DNA of 60,000 nucleotides from Zygnema cylindricum (taxonomy: Eukaryota; Streptophyta; Zygnematophyceae; Zygnematales; Zygnemataceae). Below the pieces are notes generated by a model, which was given only the letters and a program-made list of their open reading frames with translations, was not told the DNA's origin and did no database searches. Below, in pieces: positions 11,217-22,396 of the stretch. Both the position numbers and the translations under genes were made by a program. How positions within the stretch are numbered: the first letter of the stretch is position 1; each line of letters starts with the position of its first letter. The stretch lies in the NCBI GenBank assembly GCA_037447655.1, contig JBBHKE010002794.1:126001-186000 (forward strand), given 5' to 3'.

Positions 11217-11951
11217 GTTCCCTATTTATTCCTTTTGAGTATATCTTATAATTTTTCTTTTTCGGTCTCTCTCTCTACTTGAATTCCCAAAATATATTTT
11301 GCTACCCCAATATCTTTCATTTCAAATCTCCCGTTAAGATCGGTTTTTAGTATATTAATTTTTTCCATTGATTTACTTAAAACAAGCAAATCATCAACAT
11401 AAATTGCAATAAATTTAAAACCTTCCTCATCTTTGAAAACATAGATTGAGTGATCTGAGCTGATCCGAATATATCGTTGACCGTTAAGAAACTCATCAAG
11501 CTTCTTATTCCACTGTTGAGGCGCCTGTTCAACCATAAAGAGATTTAATCAGCCTACATACCTTACTCTCCTCTCCTTCCTCCACAAACCCTTAGGGTTG
11601 TCGCATGAAGATCTCCTCTTCCAATTCTCCATGCAAAAAGGCTGTCTTGATGTCCATCTGGTGCACTTCCATGTCTTCCGCTGCTGCCAAGCTGAGAAGT
11701 ATGCGGACGGAGGGAAATCTGACCACCGGGGCAAAGGTTTCCTCGTAGTCAATTCCCTCTTTTTGTGTAAATCCCTTTGCCACTAATCGGGCCTTGTAGC
11801 GCTTGATTGTGTTATCTGGGTTCAGTTTTAATTTGAAAACCCACTTATAACCGATTGGTTTTCGGTTAGGTGGACAATCCACCAGCTCCCAAGTATCGGC
11901 TGCCATAATTGAGGCCATCTCCTCATTGATGGCTGTCTTCCACCAATTTCT
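11217..11951 (-). pseudogene. E3 reverse transcriptase
   Basis: 11918-11592 gives N-T-like W-E-L-V-D-C-P-P-N-R-K-P-I-G-Y-K-W-V-F-K-L-K-L, ARLVAKGFTQKEGIDYEETFAP and M-D-I-K-T-A-F-L-H-G. 11536-11246 gives A-P-Q-Q-W-N-K-K-L-D-E-F and Y-V-D-D-L-L-V-L, then E-M-K-D-I-G-V-A-K-Y-I-L-G-I-Q-V. The two parts are in different frames, separated near 11540-11590. It is copia RVT_2, defective. Confidence 0.88.
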
Positions 11952-12475
11952 TTATGGACAACTCATCGCCTCTCCATAAGTTTGAGGTTCATCTTGATGA
12001 GATAATTTAGTTGCCTTGTTATTAACCTGTTTTTCTTGCAGTCTTTTGCTACTTCTCCTTCCCCCCTCAAAATCTGAGGCCGGAATAGATGGTTTTCGTG
12101 GATTCTTTCGATTAAACTCGGCTTCTCCCCTATCCCATGATTCCGAATCAATTTCCACCACGTCTTCCGCTTCGGGTAGAGTTGTCACTGGAGTTTCCAC
12201 AGCCGAGTCCTTTTCGGTCTGATTTGTACCTACAAGAATGTCATTTTCTCTAAAACGTGGATAATTAGGAAGCTCAAAGTCATTGGAATTTTCTGACTCA
12301 AATCTGATTTTTACTGACTTTGAATTTTTTTTGAAGGGATCCACTGACTTTCCTTCATCCATAACTACTAGATGCTTTACTAAGATTATATCTTATGTTT
12401 TTAGATCATAAACTCTATATCCTTTAACATCCTCATCATATCCTAATAAGTATCCCGGTTTTCCTTTAAGATCTA
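11952..12475 (-). pseudogene. E3 integrase-RT linker
   Basis: A 136-codon frame (12362-11952) with D-E-G-K-S-V-D-P-F and I-P-A-S-D-F-E-G-G-R-R-S-S-K-R-L-Q. The same linker motif (P-A-S-E-F-E-G-G-R-R-S-S-K-R-L) occurs in E2 and, as S-A-S-E-F-P-G-G-R-R-S-S-S-R-L, in E9. Acidic and probably unstructured. Upstream it runs into the TIR insertion. Confidence 0.75.
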
Positions 12476-12674
12476 CACCGCGAATCGTTATTAGCGTTAT
12501 GAACTCTATATCGGCACCCCAAAATTTTGACATTAATACCTTAAATAGAATAAACTACACTATTTAAGGACATGGACTATAGTCTGCCACGTCTCCTGGA
12601 ACTAAATTAGAATGAATGACGCTAATTTTTTCTTTACACTAATAATTTCTCAACGCTAATAACGATTCGCAGTG
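12476..12674. mobile_element. 199-bp MITE with 23-bp TIRs and TA target duplication
   Basis: Sequence present in E3 but absent at the same place in E2 and E6. Left end CACCGCGAATCG... (12476-12498) and right end ...CGATTCGCAGTG (12652-12674) are inverted repeats with one mismatch over 23 bp. TA at 12474-12475 and 12675-12676 is the target duplication; removing the insert restores the GATCTAGCTTC seen in E6. No coding capacity. A TA duplication fits Tc1/mariner-type (Stowaway-like) MITEs, though the terminal CACYGCG is not the usual Stowaway end. Confidence 0.88.
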
Positions 12675-12676
12675 TA

Positions 12677-13465
12677 GCTTCCCATTAGATCGATCTGTAT
12701 CTAGATTGAATACTTGACTGCCGAAAACCTTTAAGTGAGATATGTCTGGTTTTCGGCCTGTCCATCTCTCCTAAGGTGTTTAATCTTTTATAGCTGAAGT
12801 AAGTACTCTATTTTTGAGGTAATTAGCACAGTTCATTGCTTCTGCCCAAAACCTTTTTCCTATCTTCTTATCTGAAAACATACTTCTAGCACTATCACTT
12901 AGTGTTCTATTTAACCTTTCAGCTACCCCATTCTGTTCCGGGTTTTCTAGAACTGTCTTTCGGTGTTGGACCCCATCTTCCCTCAGAAAATCCTCTAACT
13001 GGTTAAAAGTATACTATCCACCATTCTTACTCCTTATTCTCTTGATTGGAGTTTCATGGAGTTTTTCGCTTCGTGCTTTATATTGTCTAAAACAATCCTG
13101 AGCTTCGGACTTGTTTTTCAAAAAATACACTCGGGAATACCGAGACCAATTATCAGTGATAGTCATCATAAATCTCTTCCCCCCCGGTGAAGGCACTTTA
13201 GCCGGTCCCCAAATATCTGTGTGTACTAGATCTAGAATTTTTTCTCCCTTATAGGTGGTTATTTTAGGAAAGGGTTATCTCTGTGTTTTACCTTAAGCAC
13301 ATCCACTATAATCACTTATATTATCACTCTCACTGAACTGAATCCCTTCCACCACTCCCATCTTTTTCATCTCTCTTAACTTGTCTAGATTCACATGCCC
13401 AAGCCTCTTATGCCACATTATAATATCATGACCACCAGCATAATAAAATTTCTTCTTTTCATTAC
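12677..13465 (-). pseudogene. E3 integrase
   Basis: Copia integrase in several frames: K-V-F-G-S-Q-V near 12725, polar core around 12890-13000, and 13196-13014 with M-T-I-T-D-N-W-S-R-Y-S-R-V-Y-F-L-K. The second catalytic Asp (S-D-N-G-G in E1, E2, E9) reads S-K-N-G-G here. The zinc-binding C-x2-C is near 13300. Inactive. Confidence 0.85.
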
Positions 13466-14964
13466 TTAAAACCAGCCTAAATATCCCATGGCTACCTTTC
13501 TCTGCAATGAAATAGACATCCTCCTCAAAACTTGCAGTAAAGACTCCTTCCCTAGTGCTAGTAAAAAACCCTTATCATCTAATACGGATTTAGAGATGAG
13601 GTTTTTGTTCAACTCCGGAATAAACAATACATCGGAGAATGTTACTATGGATGTCTTTCCTTCTACTAACACTTTCAAATCTACCGATCCTACAAGAGTA
13701 GTGGTGACTATCCTCCCATCCCCGTACTCTATCTCTACGGTGGGAATATTTCTTATCTTAGTGAACAGGTGCCTATCCTAACACATGTGCATGGAGGCAC
13801 CTGAATCTACAATCCAACCTGCTTCACCTTTCAATCCACCGTAAGCATATTTCTGCTTATGTGGAATTTTGACCTCGTTTTTCGCCTCCAACTCCTCATC
13901 TAAAAGGAGCTCATTGTCCTCGTCCTCGGATTCCGCCTCGTGTACTTGTGTCACAAGGGCCTTTTTCTTTCCTCTCGGGATACCACCGGTCTGCCCCTCC
14001 TTTAACCAAAGCTCGGTTAGCTTAGTGCACTCTCCCATATAGTGCCCAGGTTTTTTATAAAAATGACATAAACCTTTGGGAGCCCTCGGTCCGAACTAGT
14101 CGGTCTGATTTTTCTACTACCTCCCCCCATAGTTTCTGACCGGTTTCCGAGAATCCTTGTTCCTCCAATCGGTCGCAGTTGCCAAGGCTTGGCCACTCTT
14201 TCCTCCCCTTCGGATCTCAATCGTATTCTCCCGAACGAGAATCATCCCTACCACTAAGTTCCATATCCACCTTGAGTCCGACAAGTCCTCCACACGGTTG
14301 ACTATGTTTTCGAACTCATCGGGTAACTTCATGAGTAAACAGTTAACCTTTTCTTTTTTACTAAAATCTTTTCTCGCACTCCCTAGCTCCATGAAGAGTG
14401 TAGCAAGCACATTGCAAAAATCCAACATCTTCCCCCCTTTGTATACATACTCCTTAATTTTCAGATCAGCCAACTGTTGTTGCTGAATCGTACCACTTAG
14501 GTACATCTCTATGAGAGCCATCCAAATATCGGATGCCCTTTCTACATGCAAATGAGGACATGCAAGTCCTTGAGTGAGATGGCGTAGGATGAAGTGCTTT
14601 GCCGCCATATTGTTGAAGTCCCAGGTTTCAGTATCATTCTCCTAGTTCCTCGGAATAGGTGACATGAATGTTGAACAAGTTGCTATTGGTGTGGTCGCCT
14701 CCTTCTCTTTTCCTTTGTCCACCACCTCTCCTTTTTTTTTTCCTCCGTTGAAGGTGGATCCTCTTTCCTGGTGAATCTGCTTCCTCAAAACCCTGGAGGA
14801 ATTCCAAGACTTGATGGACTCCCTATCCGTCCACTCACTATCCCCCAAAACCTTTTTTCGCATAGAGCTCCTATCATCATACTTTCCCAGTATATGAAGC
14901 CAGTTCCATTAAAGATTGGTACCCTAGAGGGTGGGCCCATAACGTGAAACTCTGAGACCTCCAT
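13466..14964 (-). pseudogene. E3 gag and protease
   Basis: The start ATG at 14964-14962 is inside the LTR, as in E1. Pieces: 14863-14642; 14608-14117 (M-A-A-K-H-F-I-L-R-H-L-T-Q-G-L, Y-K-G-G-K-M-L-D-F, K-L-P-D-E-F-E-N-I-V-N-R-V); 14220-14017; 14038-13778 with protease W-I-V-D-S-G-A-S; 13678-13466. At least four frame breaks. The second knuckle Cys codon is disturbed near 14060. Confidence 0.86.
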
Positions 14965-15904
14965 AAGTCCTCAGAGTGGACAGCTTCCAAGAAGCCTCTA
15001 GGATAACCCTGACCCCTTTGTGTTTCAGCAAAAACAACTGCCACCCTGGCAGACAATAACTCTGACCAACTTCACCCCTGTGAAGGCAAGACTCCCTTGA
15101 GTCGATAGCAAAAAGAATCTCTGAATTTGCTCCCTGAGCGGTAATTTATGGAGGGTCAAAGTTGATCTTTTGTACAGAAGCTCTTTGGGAGAGAGGGTCC
15201 TATCTCCTAATTTTTCTAAGTCCTATCTCTCTCACAGACTCTATCTACTGATGTATGGAGCCAATCAGATTACAGCTCCGTACAGAAAAGTACAGGTGCC
15301 GGTGTACTTTCTGTACGGACACTGTACGACATGGCCTAATTGTTGACACATGGTATGTTCGGATTCGCTCCCTTAATCCTCAGCGATGTCGCGATCCAAT
15401 GTCATTCCGCCACGTGTCATCCGATGTTGCGATGACCACAAACCGCCAAAATCCTCTTCCGCAATCTCGGCGTTAATTCCGGCCGTCCGATTAAATTCAC
15501 ATTTAATCGTAGCCGTAATAAATACATGCGCGATATTCGTTTTTTTAAAGAAATAAATGCGCGGTATTGGTTTCTTATCCGTACCGTAATCCGTACTTAA
15601 CACTAGCTCTAGACCTAACGGCTAAGGCTACCGGCTACCGACTGTCTAACGACCGGTAGGTACCAGGATCAAATCTTGTGGCCGGCACAATCCTTTTAGT
15701 AAATAAACCCCTAACTAATATATATTTCCCGTAAACCTCCGGATAGCCTAGGTAGCCATGGCTCTAGCTCCCTCTCCAATTTCTCAGTGACTGCAACAAG
15801 TTTGAGAGTTGGAGAGAGAAGTTAGAGGTAGACTGCCTCGGCTTCTTTCTATATTTCTACTTAGACCTAGAAAATACTTAAAAAATGGACCATTAATTTC
15901 TACA
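14945..15904 (-). repeat. E3 5' LTR (960 bp)
   Basis: Begins TG at 14945, directly after GGTGGGCCCATAAC (primer binding site, last base changed to G), and ends TACA at 15904. Antisense tRNA-like segment at about 15604-15688. The flank at 15905 is E4 reverse transcriptase. Confidence 0.92.
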
Positions 15905-16419
15905 ATGGACTTAAGCAGGTACCTCGCCAATGGACTAAGAAAATAAAAGAGTTTTTGACAAGTTTGGGAAATTGAACTTCTGAATCAATACACATCTTTC
16001 TCTTTACCTATTTCAAGACGAGGAAGGTATAATTTTCATTGCCATCTATGTTGACGATTTGCTTCTCTTGAGTAAATCAATGGAGAACATCAATCGGTTG
16101 AAAAAGGATCTAAAGAGTAGATTTGAAATGAAAGATTTGGGAGAAGCAAAATATATTCTCAAAATTCACATGGAGAAGGATAGAGGAAAGAAAATCATTA
16201 GATTAACTCAAAAGAAAGCAATCGGAAACATGCTTGAAAATTTCAAATAGATAAAGCAAATAGTTGTACTACTCTAATGGATTTGAAGAAGGGAAATGAT
16301 GGGAGTATAGAAGGGGAAGTTGTGGTTTTTGATGAGGAGTTAGGAGCGGAGGAAAGAAAATTTATGCAAACTATTCCGTACAGACAGGTTATCAGGAGTT
16401 TAATATACTTTATGAATTG
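15905..16419 (+). pseudogene. E4 reverse transcriptase, left piece
   Basis: Plus-strand copia RT: G-L-K-Q-V-P-R-Q-W right at 15905, I-Y-V-D-D-L-L-L-L-S-K-S near 16045, F-E-M-K-D-L-G-E-A-K-Y-I-L, and finally YRQVIRSLIYFMN up to 16419. The gene continues at 31755 (AATTG duplicated, then T-L-L-N-I-A-A-T-V-G-V-L-S-R-S-L), so E5 and its contents interrupted it. E4 upstream of this piece lies beyond E3 and off-window. Small frameshifts near 15980 and 16250. Confidence 0.9.
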
Positions 16420-17559
16420 TGTAATTCGATGGGCTTCATTGCCACACGGAATTCGCAGGTCAAAAGAAGCTAATCTAGATAGTGGCGACTCCAAGTTTAT
16501 ATAAACCCAAATAATTGACCGCTTGACAATCAAAACCCCATTATAGCTTCACCCCTGTGAAATATGACTTTCTGTGTGCTTAGTTCCACCACAGAATGCA
16601 AAGTTACAATATGAGTTTTGGATAGCATTCCCCACTTTGACTTTTTTTTAGAAATGCAGCCTCTTTGGCAGGCAAACACTCTGACCGGCTACACCCCTGT
16701 GTAGCCTAGACTCCCTTGAGTCTACGGCAAAAAAAATCACTGAAAGTGGTCAACTAAATGAGTTGATATTATATGGCAAAGTTTGCCAATTTATACAGAT
16801 GCTCTCTGGGAGAGAGGTGGCTACCTACCAAAATATTATAAGTCCTTAAACCCCTCTCTAAGCCCCCTAGATTAAGGTACGAACCAATTATATGACTGTA
16901 CCGTACAAGAAAGTACAGGTGTCGGAGTACTTTCTGTAGGGTCCTTGTACGACATCGCCATAATGTGACATTTGTCACATCCGGACTTATCATCTCGCGT
17001 CCCGCAGATCTCGCAATCAACTAGCGCATTTCTACGTGTCATCCGGAGTGGTGGCGCCAAAAAACGCGAAGGGCGCCATTCCGAAATCTCGGCTCGCACC
17101 ACGGCCGTCGATTCAAATATACTTTTTTATTTGGACCGTCAAAACAAATGTCCGTACTATTTGTTTCGTCTGGTACTTAAGGTACAATTGATTATATGTT
17201 CTATATTCCGTTAACCTATTTAAATGGAAATCTCTACGTGTAACTGTTTCAATTTTCATCAAACCCTATACATGTTAGCATTAGTCTTTGACTTAATGGA
17301 CAAAGCTAATGGCTACGGGTGATTTGACGGACAGTAGGTTTCAGGATCAATTCCTGGGTCCGTCAAGTACCTTTTTGGTAAATCTACCTAATTTAATCCC
17401 TATCTTCTCTAGAGGACCTAGGCAGCCATGGCTCTATCTCCCTATCCAGCCTTCAATGACTACAACAAGTGTGGGGGCTTGGAGAAGGGAGTTAGAGTCA
17501 GACTGCCTCTGCCTTTTTTCTATCCTAATACAGACCTCGTAAATACACAAATTTCAACA
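16420..17559 (-). repeat. E5 3' LTR (1,140 bp)
   Basis: TG at 16420, CAACA at 17559, followed by the complement of a polypurine tract (TTCCCTTTATTTTGT from 17560). Aligns over its full length with 30615-31754, with about 10-15% differences by eye. Antisense tRNA-like segment at about 17285-17368. Confidence 0.92.
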
Positions 17560-18203
17560 TTCCCTTTATTTTGTAGTCTATTTTCTTTCCAACTCCCACA
17601 AAAAGAAAACACCCGCTCCCCCTTTTTCTTTCTTTTTATTTTACTTTCATAAAACTTTAAGAAAATATCCTCATATTTCAAAAGGTCTACTAGATGAGCT
17701 GAAATAAACATTCCATCTTGCTGATCACACATTTTATTTAGCATCCCACTTTTCATAAATCCGAGCAAAGATTTTATCCACCTCATCTCTTTTCCATCCA
17801 CACAAAAACCGATTTCCCTCTTGCAATTCAAACAGCTAGCCCCATCTCCAATCTGCACCACACACTCAGATGTTAACCTTTTTACATGCACACCTTCATA
17901 GACAACATCACTCCCGTTAGTGATGTAAAATACATTACCCCCCAAATTTATCCATAAATCAAGAGTCCCCACTAAGTCCCTCCTAAAATCTACATCTTCC
18001 GTACTCATATTTTTATGCATGATATTCACCCCATTTTCTGAACTTTCCTCACTCTCTCCCATGGAATTCTTTCCACTATCACTTTTTGATTTTATCCCCG
18101 ATAAATATTTCTCCTCCCCTAAACCTTTCATTAAATATTTCTCTATTCCCCTATCCTTTAAAACCCCCTCTAGTTTTACTTCTCCCCTTTCCTCGAAATC
18201 CAT
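17520..18203 (-). pseudogene. Family C RT-tail plus RNase H-like ORF (E5 copy)
   Basis: 227 codons. L-M-K-G-L-G-E-E-K-Y-L-S-G-I corresponds to E-M-K-D-L-G-E-A-K-Y-I-L-G-I of autonomous RT; then L-V-G-T-L-D-L-W-I-N-L-G-G, G-S-D-V-V-Y-E-G, G-D-G-A-S-C-L-N-C-K, K-E-M-R-W-I-K-S-L-L and M-C-D-Q-Q-D-G-M-F-I-S-A-H correspond to the RNase H core. About 12 residues, including the catalytic Glu stretch (STMEAEYMA), are missing. The first Asp and the CDNQ-type Asp remain. The ORF is long and open but cannot be an active RNase H. It reads 40 nt into the LTR before stopping. Confidence 0.75.
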
Positions 18204-18236
18204 TGAAGTCTCCTTATCCGACCAGTTTTCTGTTTA

Positions 18237-18775
18237 TCACATATCTATAAAATTAACCTTATTATATCTAACTCCCTCAAGTATCTCCCTTCCCTTTGCT
18301 TCTCTTATACCTCCAAAAACACAATGTTGCTTTCGTGGTATTTCTGTGTACTTTTCTCTCTTCTCCATTCTACCGATGTGAAGAAGCTTCAAAAAAAATT
18401 CATCCTCTTTTTCCTCTTCCCCTTCTTCCTCCTCATTCACATACCAACTTTTAAGTTCTTCCAAACAAGGACACTCCTCCATATAGTGACCCAATTTCCT
18501 ACAAGCGAAGCAAACCCCTTTTTTCAAAGCTCCTCTTTCTTTTCCTTTGCTGCTCTTTCCACTGAATGTGCGATAAGGTTTACCGTTGTCTTTTTTACTC
18601 TCATCACGCTTCCGCTCGTCACCGCTGTTCTTCTCATCACGCTTGGGCGCGTCACCACCTTTTATCTCATCACGCTTCCGCTAGTCACCACTAGCTGTAA
18701 ATGCATTCACCTTGTTACTTCCCCTAGAAAGCTCCAAAGGTCTTTCCCTCACAAGAATTATTCCCATGGTAATGT
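18237..18775 (-). pseudogene. Family C Gag C-terminal part (E5, left copy)
   Basis: Basic repeats near 18590-18690 (R-K-R-D-E-type, 30-bp period), knuckle CFACRKLGHYMEEC near 18515, acidic run E-E-E-E-G-E-E-E-K-E-D-E, then R-K-Q-H-C-V-F-G-G-I-R-E. In autonomous elements this last motif leads directly into the protease D-S-G-A-S; here it leads into unrelated sequence ending at a stop at 18237. The homology stops abruptly at 18775 after the equivalent of G-I-I-L-V. Confidence 0.78.
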
Positions 18776-18917
18776 GTCGAGCGTGCCGGAAAATCATGAG
18801 AGGAGGGCCCACTGTCCGATAATTGGCATTGGAGTTTTAGAATCAACCCCCCCCCAGACTTCGGATGCTTCCCACAATAAAAGTCTATGCCCATTGCTGC
18901 CCGTTTTGTTTACAAAA
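18776..18917 (+). repeat. Left copy of a 140-bp direct repeat
   Basis: Starts TGTCGAGCGTGCCGG right at the E5 breakpoint and matches 20195-20335 at about 85% (shared GCCCACTG, the run of C followed by AGACT, GATGCTTCCCACAATAA, TTGCCCGTTTTGTT). It may be a short LTR or a fragment of one; which one is unclear. Confidence 0.65.
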
Positions 18918-20194
18918 ATGGAAATAGTTTCCAAAGAATAAGTTAAATATTTTTTATAATGCGACGGGTTGTGGTCTCGGAAGAGCTCAATTTACAAAAA
19001 AGACGATCTATTGAAAGTCTAACAAAAATCCTCTCAAAATCCACAATTTTGGTTCAAAAGATTCTGGTAATTGACCCCAGAGGAAACCAAACCAAAGCCC
19101 CAAAAAGGACTACCAAAGAGGGAACTAAGATACTTCCACTCAAAATAATGAAAGGATAGAAATATAAAAATGTTGTCTCAGAATTAACAATATCAACTTG
19201 CCCTTAAAAAAACAGAGAATAAAGATAGAATATGGAATAATAGCAAGCGAGCTCAACCTACCCCCAAAACGTAACACGAACAACAAAAGGAGACAAAATC
19301 TCCCCCCGAAAACTGCGGAATAGATAAGGCCTTCTTAACTCCTTGGTTTCCACGACCCGGAACTGGGAAGACCCTTCTTGATTTCCAACAAACACCAGTC
19401 CCCAAATCGCCCTAAACAGGAAAGACAGTGCCAACCACCCAACCGGACTACGATTTCCACAAAAGACGGATGAAAACCAAGATGGCAATAGGGTCACAAT
19501 CACGTACAAAACAAAAGTTCTCCACAAGAAAGTTTGCTAGAATTTCTAGGGTTTTTCGCAAGAGACAATATTGAAACAAAAACCTGTCTCCTTCGGCCCC
19601 AAGTGCCTTATACAAGCAAAGTTTGTCCTACCGATAGTACCAAAGTCAAAGCAATACCAAGAGTCAATCAATGGCCAGGAATTGTTATTGTCCGGACATA
19701 AGACAAAACAGGTTGTACTACACTCAGGGCAATAAGTTAGGCGACTATCTCTGGCTAGATTAGTAGCCACGTGTTTTTCTATGACACAATCCTGAACACC
19801 AAAGTTCTACATTGACGTGAAACGCCTAACTTTGAATTTCATTAATAAATGCTCTACCCGGCTGATGGACGTGAACTAATATTCTGCAGATAGCCAACAT
19901 GAAAATCTAAAAGACTATCCCCAGAATTACGTGGCGTTTCACAATGTAGCCCTTAAAGGGACAAAGCAACTGGTCGCATGTAATGAAAGATAATCTTTTG
20001 GACTGAATAACTTTGTCGTTTGGCCTCCGTTACGCGTGAAATAAAGTGCATTCGGCTCAGTTAAGAAAATAGAAGAATCAGGTCTGGCTACGTGTGCTTT
20101 TTTCTTTGTACTTTAATGACCATAGAGAGGAAAAACGCCCGAAAATCCTTGGTAAGATAAAGGGGTGTCTTTGAAGCACACGAGCTTGACAGTT
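18918..20194. other. Sequence between the 140-bp repeats; no gene seen
   Basis: Only short ORFs without recognisable motifs. A small inverted repeat pairs CTACATTGACGTGAAACGCC (near 19807) with GGCGTTTCACAATGTAG (near 19932). If the flanking repeats are LTRs, this would be the interior of a small element of about 1.56 kb with no coding capacity. Confidence 0.5.
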
Positions 20195-20335
20195 GATGAG
20201 CGTGCTGGAAAAACATGAGAGGGGGGCCCACTGCCCGATAATTAGCATCAGGGTTCTGCAATCAACCCCCCCCTAGACTGCAGATGCTTCCCACAATAAT
20301 GTGTATGCCCATTGTTGCCCGTTTTGTTCCTATGA
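20195..20335 (+). repeat. Right copy of the 140-bp direct repeat
   Basis: See 18776-18917. It is followed by 300 bp without a gene, including a pyrimidine-rich run CCTCCCCCTCCTTCCCC near 20389 that could be the polypurine tract of the minus-strand Ty3 element to the right. Confidence 0.62.
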
Positions 20336-20648
20336 ATATATATGCGAAAATTAGGATGAGTGCTTCGAGAGGGCGAAAATATATTTCCTCCCCCTCCTTC
20401 CCCCCCCCTTAGCTGGGGTAAAGGATGGAATTATTCGAGATGGAGCCATGTACCTGATTTCCCCCGCTTTTAGTTAGCTGTGACTAAGACTTCCGAGTGA
20501 TTACCCGCCCAATTCGCAGTTCCCGCAGAACCAGAGTGCCGAGGGTTTAGGACGAGGAGGGGTGGGAAGACTGATGCCAACTTTGGTCGCATCGATCACA
20601 GACCAGTACAAAATTATAGGAGGAAGACGAGAGGCAGTCGAAGGAACA

Positions 20649-22270
20649 CTAAGGGGGATCAGCAAAATAGGTAAGGTGGAAAGTTGGCTCGTCTTCTAAT
20701 CCCCGGATATCACAAGGAGCCACATTGATCTGATTTTCCTTGATCCTCCGTCTATCCTTCCCTTCCAATGTCAAGACACCTTTATTGGAAACTTCCACCA
20801 CTTTGAAGATCACCCTTCCCGTTGAAATGTCCAGACTATTTTTTTTTTGTTGCATCCGGTCACGAAATCCTCGGGTAGAAATCGCCGTTGCCATGGGACA
20901 AAATTCCCGCTCTGGCGTTGCGAATACTAGAGTTGATCTCGATGCTAGGCTGCTTGTAAATTTCCCATGGCCAGAGGCATTTCATGGTGAAACACCTTGG
21001 CCCTGTCGGCAGTCAATTTTTTGACCGTTCTCTTATTGTCCATTTCCAAAAGGACCACCGCTTGGGCGGAGGCCGCGCGGGGTAGGATTAGGTGTCGTCC
21101 AAACAAAAGGAAATATGGACTGTAGGAGTAGGGGGATGCTTGCCTGTTGAACATGTATCCCATGGAAATCGAAGGCACTTTTCGATCCCATTCTCCCAAA
21201 TCCTCTTCCACAACATATTTGCGCAGTGACCGCTTCACTGTGTTTACGCACCTTTTGGCCAAACCGTCAGCCTGTGGGTGGTCTCGGCTGGTCAGCCGGT
21301 GGTCGATGAGACACAATTCCAACAAGTTGGAGAACTCTCCCGCAAATTCAGATTCCTGGTCAGTCAAAACTTCAGCAGGGGCCCCAAATTAGGAAAGCAC
21401 TCCTTGCAAGAATACGTCCGCAATCGCCAAAGACTCCTTACGAGGTAAGACCACCAATTCGATGCACTTGGAGAAATGCTCTATCATAACCTAGACAAAA
21501 TGGTTCCATTGTCTGCTAGTGGGGAGAGGACCTAGCAGATCTACAGACCACCGATAAAACATTCCCTGGATTAGAAGGGAATGAAGCTGGGCACCCCCTT
21601 TTTTGTCGAAGGCTGCTTTGACTCCATCACAGGAGGAACACGTTTGCACAATCCGGTTGACTAGGGTCCACAAAGCATGCCACCAGTATGATCCGGTGAT
21701 CAAGGAGGTAGTCTGTTTTTGCCTAAAATGGCCACATTGCTGGTGAAGGCGAAAAATCAGAGTCTCCTGGTCAGCCGGGGGAGGAACGACTTTCCTTGTC
21801 CCGTCTGCCCACTTCCGGATTAAAATACCCTTTTCCTATTCATATGCTGTCATTCAAGTTAGAACCGAAGATAACTCTATTCCAGACAAATGGGAAAGAG
21901 GGGAACCTTGTTGGATAGATAGAAGTGCATCAAGGTCATTCCAAATGTCTTTTCGCCTGGCTCCTATTGGCGCTTGCCCCACCACGTCTGCAAAGAAAGT
22001 TGATTGTTCCCCCCCAGATTGAGGAAGCCAAATAAAGGCCGAGGAAGCTCGAATGAGTCCCAAACTGATTTCAAGATCCTCATCGTGGCGGGCCCATGTG
22101 GAATCTCTAGTTGAAGGGATCGGGGTTTCTGTTAAGTCCGTCGGCATTCCCATGAATTTCTCCGACCCGTTGGATTATGTCGAAGTCATACTCCTGAAGT
22201 ATTATCACCCACTTGGCGAGCTTGCTAGTTAGCTTACTGTTCTCCATAATCCATTTGAGAGGTTGGTGAT
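20649..22270 (-). pseudogene. E13: Ty3/gypsy pol fragment (RNase H end, integrase)
   Basis: Reverse strand, from 22270 down: H-Q-P-L-K-W-I-M-E-N and L-Q-E-Y-D-F-D-I-I (end of Ty3 RNase H); an HHCC zinc domain (H-Q-Q-C-G-H near 21735, C-S-S-C near 21640); W-S-V-D-L-L-G-P-L-P with the first catalytic Asp; M-T-D-Q-E-S-E-F with the second; D-H-P-Q-A-D-G-L-A-K-R, where Lys replaces the third catalytic Glu; then a C-terminal tail to a stop at 20649. Frames are broken at about 21370, 21490 and 21850. It is cut at 22270 by an LTR terminus. Confidence 0.85.
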
Positions 22271-22396
22271 TGTAGAAACTAATGGTTTATTAGTATTTTC
22301 TAGGTTTGAAAAGAAATATAGAAGTCGAGGCAGTCTATCTCTAACTTCTCTCTCCAACTCTCAAACTTGTCGCAGTCACTGAGAAATTGGAGAGGA
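22271..22396 (+). repeat. Inverted 126-bp family A LTR end
   Basis: TGTAGAAACTAATGG... to ...GAGAGGA is, apart from about two changes, the reverse complement of the last 125 bp of the E1 LTR. It starts exactly at an LTR terminus inside Ty3 coding sequence. It then switches at 22397 to LTR sequence in the opposite orientation, giving a head-to-head LTR junction. Confidence 0.82.

Larger units (their letters stand above)
9508..15904 (-). mobile_element. E3: family A copia element, main part
   Basis: Right to left: 5' LTR (15904-14945), gag, protease, integrase, RT, RNase H, polypurine tract, then the 3' LTR (10390-9508 plus 3079-3025, the rest beyond E1 and off-window). It is the host of E1 and E2 and carries a 199-bp TIR element at 12476-12674. 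At 15905 it abuts the RT gene of E4, so E3 inserted into E4 coding sequence. All its genes are broken. Confidence 0.92.

Noticed and set aside
19807-19948. Inverted repeat as transposon ends
   Set aside because: Only about 17 bp with a gap, no target duplication around it; too weak to call.
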